NCBI GenBank assembly: GCA_038240015.1
Contig: JBBSEF010000068.1
Location: forward strand, 1 to 15,269
DNA: 15,269 bases
Direction: 5' to 3'
DNA from: CAHJXF01 sp038240015
GTDB lineage: Bacteria > Pseudomonadota > Gammaproteobacteria > Burkholderiales > Burkholderiaceae_D
Made by a program: the position numbers and the translations under genes. The notes beneath the pieces are model-generated. The model did not search any database. It saw only the letters and a program-made list of their open reading frames with translations, and was not told the origin of the DNA. Shown one piece after another: positions 13,601 to 15,269 of this stretch (its first letter is position 1; every line of letters starts with the position of its first letter).

Positions 13601-15269
13601 CTTGGCGGCATCCTTCATCGCGTAGTCGGGGTCTTCGAGTACGTCGGCGATCTGGACCGGGACGCGATCGTGGATTGCTCGCGCCATGATCGCGCCGCGC
13701 CCGGGCTTCATCGGAAACGAAGCGCGCATCGCATCCGACGCTTCTTGCGACACGCCGTGGTACGCGACCAGATGAACCATCTCACCGTCGAATCGCGCGA
13801 CGCCGCCGACTCGCGAATCGCACAGCGTCATCGCGCGCTCGGCGATCGCGTCGAACACCGGCTGCACGTCGGTCGGCGATTCGCTGATCACCTTCAGGAT
13901 ATCGGCCGTCGCGGTCTGCTGCTCAAGCGCTTCACGTGTCTCGTTGAACAAGCGCACGTTCTCGATCGCGATCACGGCTTGATCAGCAAAAGTCTGCAGC
14001 AACTCGACTTGAGAGTCGGCGAATAGTCCCGGCGCCGCACGCCCCACAAAGATCGAGCCGATGACGCGCTGATCACGAATGATCGGCACCCCAAGTCCGG
14101 CGCGGAAATGGGCGGCTCGCGCAAAGTCCTTGGTTGGGTAATCCGGGTCCGCGAGCACATCGGCGATTTGAACCACCGTACCGCTGCGCACCACACGCGC
14201 AGTCACGGTATGCGCACTAGGTTGCATCGGATAGAAGCTGCTTACGAGATTCACGCCTTCGGGATCGACCCCGCCGACCGCCGCCAATTCGATCAGCCCA
14301 CCATCGAATCTGGAAACAACCGCGACTTCGGCGGCGCACAGATTGCCCGCGTGCTGCGCAAGCAGATCCAACACCGGTTGCACATCGGTGGGCGAACTGC
14401 TGATCACGCGCAACACGTCGCTGATCGCGGTCTGATATTCCAGCGACTCGGTGAGTTCGCGGGTGCGCTCATCGACCTTGCGCTCGAGTCCGGCGTACGA
14501 GGCCTCAAGGTCCGCGCCCATTTTGTTGAACTGCTCGGCGAGACCTTCGAGTTCGTCGCCGGTGTGCACTTCGATGTGGTGATCGAGCTCGCCCGCACCG
14601 ATTTGCGCTGCGCCTTCTTGCAGCGCCCGCAACGGCCGCACCAGTGCGCGTGCAAGAAAGAAGCTCGCGACCATCGCGGCCAAGAGGCCGGCCACCAGCA
14701 AGAGCCCGGTGCGCACGATAGCCGCATACAGCGGCGCGAACGCCTCGGCGCGCGGCAACTCGACGAACACGGTCCAGTTCAAGGTCGGGATGCGCGCGTG
14801 CGCGGCGAACACCTCTGCTCCGTTGAGATCGCGCGCGACGGGTCGGGCCGCTCCTTCAGGCAGAGACAGCGCCGCGACTTGCGGCAGCGACTTCAGATCG
14901 ATCTTCTTCAGCACCAGACTGATGTCGGGATGCGCGATCAACGCGCCATTCGCATCGACGACATAGGCGAGACCCGCGTCACCGACCTTGATGCGCGAGA
15001 CGACATCCCACACGAATTTGAGATTGACCTCTGCCGCCGTGACGCCGCCGCCGCTGCCGGCTGCCCGCGCGATCGTCATGTACGGCTCGGTGTCCTTGCG
15101 AAAATAGACCGGGCCGTAATACGTTGCACCGCCCTTGGCGACCTGGAACTTCGGATCTTGCGAGAAGTCGGCGCCGCCGCTCAACGCATCCATCGCGAGA
15201 CGCGAGACACGCAATTGCTCGTGGCCGGTCACGTCGATCCACGCGACCTCGGTGATCGCGGGCGTCTGA
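10634..15269 (-). CDS. Large membrane sensor histidine kinase with six tandem GAF domains, 5' end cut by window edge
   Basis: About 1540 residues are visible, and the frame stays open past the right edge; the GTG at 15232 lies inside a conserved stretch (TEVAWIDVTGHEQLRVSRLA) and is not the start. In order: the C-terminal part of a periplasmic Cache-like sensor (to about 14750), one transmembrane helix (RTGLLLVAGLLAAMVASFF, near 14690), HAMP (LVRPLRALQEGAAQI, about 14500-14650), a coiled coil, six GAF domains (about 14430 to 11380), HisKA with the phosphoacceptor His in MSHELRTPLN (11297-11299), and HATPase with N-box INLLSNAVKF, G1 DTGVGI and G2 EGTGLGLSLA. There is no fused receiver; separate receiver genes follow with ATGA overlaps. 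GAF ligands are unknown. The partner transmembrane helix would be off the edge. Confidence 0.95.
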   Translation of the reverse strand, partial: QTPAITEVAWIDVTGHEQLRVSRLAMDALSGGADFSQDPKFQVAKGGATYYGPVYFRKDTEPYMTIARAAGSGGGVTAAEVNLKFVWDVVSRIKVGDAGLAYVVDANGALIAHPDISLVLKKIDLKSLPQVAALSLPEGAARPVARDLNGAEVFAAHARIPTLNWTVFVELPRAEAFAPLYAAIVRTGLLLVAGLLAAMVASFFLARALVRPLRALQEGAAQIGAGELDHHIEVHTGDELEGLAEQFNKMGADLEASYAGLERKVDERTRELTESLEYQTAISDVLRVISSSPTDVQPVLDLLAQHAGNLCAAEVAVVSRFDGGLIELAAVGGVDPEGVNLVSSFYPMQPSAHTVTARVVRSGTVVQIADVLADPDYPTKDFARAAHFRAGLGVPIIRDQRVIGSIFVGRAAPGLFADSQVELLQTFADQAVIAIENVRLFNETREALEQQTATADILKVISESPTDVQPVFDAIAERAMTLCDSRVGGVARFDGEMVHLVAYHGVSQEASDAMRASFPMKPGRGAIMARAIHDRVPVQIADVLEDPDYAMKDAAKRAGFRSNLAVPMFREGQVIGSIAVCREDPGVFPERLVRLLQTFADQAVIAIENVRLFNETQEALEQQTATADILRVVSESPTDVQPVFDAIAERAMTLCGARLGGVARFNGEQLHAVAYHGMSQEASQEVRAAFPMKPGRGSVMARAILDRVPVQIVDVLEDPDYALKDASRRASFRSTLGVPMLRENQVVGAISVSREEPGAFAPRLVQLLQTFAAQAVIAIENVRLFNETKEALEQQKASAEILSVISSSVADTQPVFEKILQSCKHLFGGDELDVLLVDDQGMLRIAAYLGGAHDVVAATFPAPVERTPAGRAIRERRVMHWPDLENGEDVPGVLRKMAKLIGYKSMVFAPMLWEDRGIGAIGVARSTGPFKPKELAMLETFADQAVIAIQNARLFNETKEALEQQTATADILKVISESPTDVQPVFDAIAERAMTLCDARISSVTRFDGEWVHLVAYHGVAQEASDAMHAAFPMKLGRGSANGRAIVDRVPVQIVDALEDPEYELKDATRRAGFRGILAVPMLREGQVVGAITVSREEPGSFADRLVRLLQTFADQAVIAIENVRLFNETKEALEQQRASAEVLRVISSSVADTQPVFDAILDSCERLFGGRQVGVNLAGDDGYVYLGAYHGPGREAFERIFPMPLTHESGSGSAILERRVMHYPDIEAAAVPEYVKRGSRVVGIRSTIFAPMLWEGRGVGAIFVGRDFIGPFAEKEIALLKTFADQAVIAIQNSRLFNEIQSKSRELELANKHKSEFLANMSHELRTPLNAIIGFSEVLSEKMFGEVNDKQLEYLQDIHTSGHHLLSLINDILDLSKIEAGRMELDLASVDISSLLDNCATLVRERASRQGLALDLDVESGVGEWVVDVRKLKQIVINLLSNAVKFTPAGGRVTLRARRLDHAVEVAVIDTGVGIAADQQAIVFEEFRQAGGDYLRKSEGTGLGLSLAKRFAELHGGTIRIESEPGRGSTFAVILPERVVEAV
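11368..13948 (-). repeat. Tandem GAF-unit repeat array inside the kinase gene
   Basis: The block encoding LFNET or its variant LFNEI recurs at 11368, 11881, 12397, 12907, 13423 and 13939, so successive units are 513, 516, 510, 516 and 516 bp. Each unit carries the linker QAVIAI-N-RLFNE-EALEQQ and one GAF domain. Units fall in two classes. Class A has SPTDVQPVFDAIAERAMTLC and a DxLxDPxY-KDA region; class B has SSVADTQPVF and an RRVMHxPD and FAPMLWE region. From the N-terminus the order is A, A, A, B, A, B. Three class A units (second, third and fifth) are close to one another also at DNA level, which points to internal duplication. Confidence 0.88.

Noticed and set aside
11368..13948. Regularly spaced repeats as a possible CRISPR-like array
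   Set aside because: The period of about 515 bp is in frame and encodes GAF domains; no short repeat-spacer pattern is present.
11600..14026. 808-codon open frame on the plus strand
   Set aside because: It lies wholly antisense to the kinase GAF array and mirrors its repeats; its open length follows from high GC and repeated codon pattern. The product resembles no family I know.
15232..15234. GTG at 15232 as the kinase start
   Set aside because: The frame continues to the right edge and the residues before it (TEVAWID) read on into the sensor domain, which would otherwise lack its first half and its first membrane helix.

Overview
The window is GC-rich, densely coded chromosomal DNA from a proteobacterium, most likely a betaproteobacterium of the Burkholderiales type. 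That assignment is an inference: it rests on the adjacent ridA and recG genes, the PF04392-type substrate-binding protein, the GAF-rich kinase with its separate receivers, and the RsbRD-type kinase. No rRNA, tRNA, CRISPR array or insertion sequence was seen. Both edges cut through genes.

Left block (1-4601, minus strand). In transcription order this holds ridA, recG, a doubtful 80-residue ORF, a small winged-helix regulator and a soluble sensor kinase with an RsbRD-type N-terminus that runs off the left edge. The kinase reading frame carries an in-frame amber codon at codon 8, inside the recognisable family N-terminus. The stretch from about 1500 to 1960 is clearly richer in A and T than its surroundings.

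Middle block (4602-8100). A divergent intergenic region with a GC-rich hairpin separates ridA from a KimA-like APC-superfamily permease on the plus strand. Two complete PIN-toxin type II toxin-antitoxin modules follow, arranged tail to tail: a ribbon-helix-helix antitoxin with VapC on the plus strand, and an AbrB-type antitoxin with VapC on the minus strand. Each module has an inverted repeat just upstream of its antitoxin that looks like an autoregulatory operator.

Right block (8117-15269, minus strand). A signalling cluster reads from the right edge leftward: a very large membrane sensor kinase (Cache-like periplasmic domain, HAMP, six tandem GAF domains, HisKA, HATPase), a single-domain response regulator, and a receiver-coiled coil-class III nucleotide cyclase. 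These three overlap by ATGA and should be translated together as one phosphorelay whose output is probably a cyclic nucleotide. A PF04392-type substrate-binding protein gene follows 49 nt downstream but is broken by two single-base frameshifts.

The points most worth a second look are the convergent TA pair with its operators, the six-GAF kinase with its A-A-A-B-A-B repeat order, the unusual purine-pocket residues of the cyclase, and the three small lesions (one amber codon, two frameshifts), which are either real gene decay or sequencing errors.
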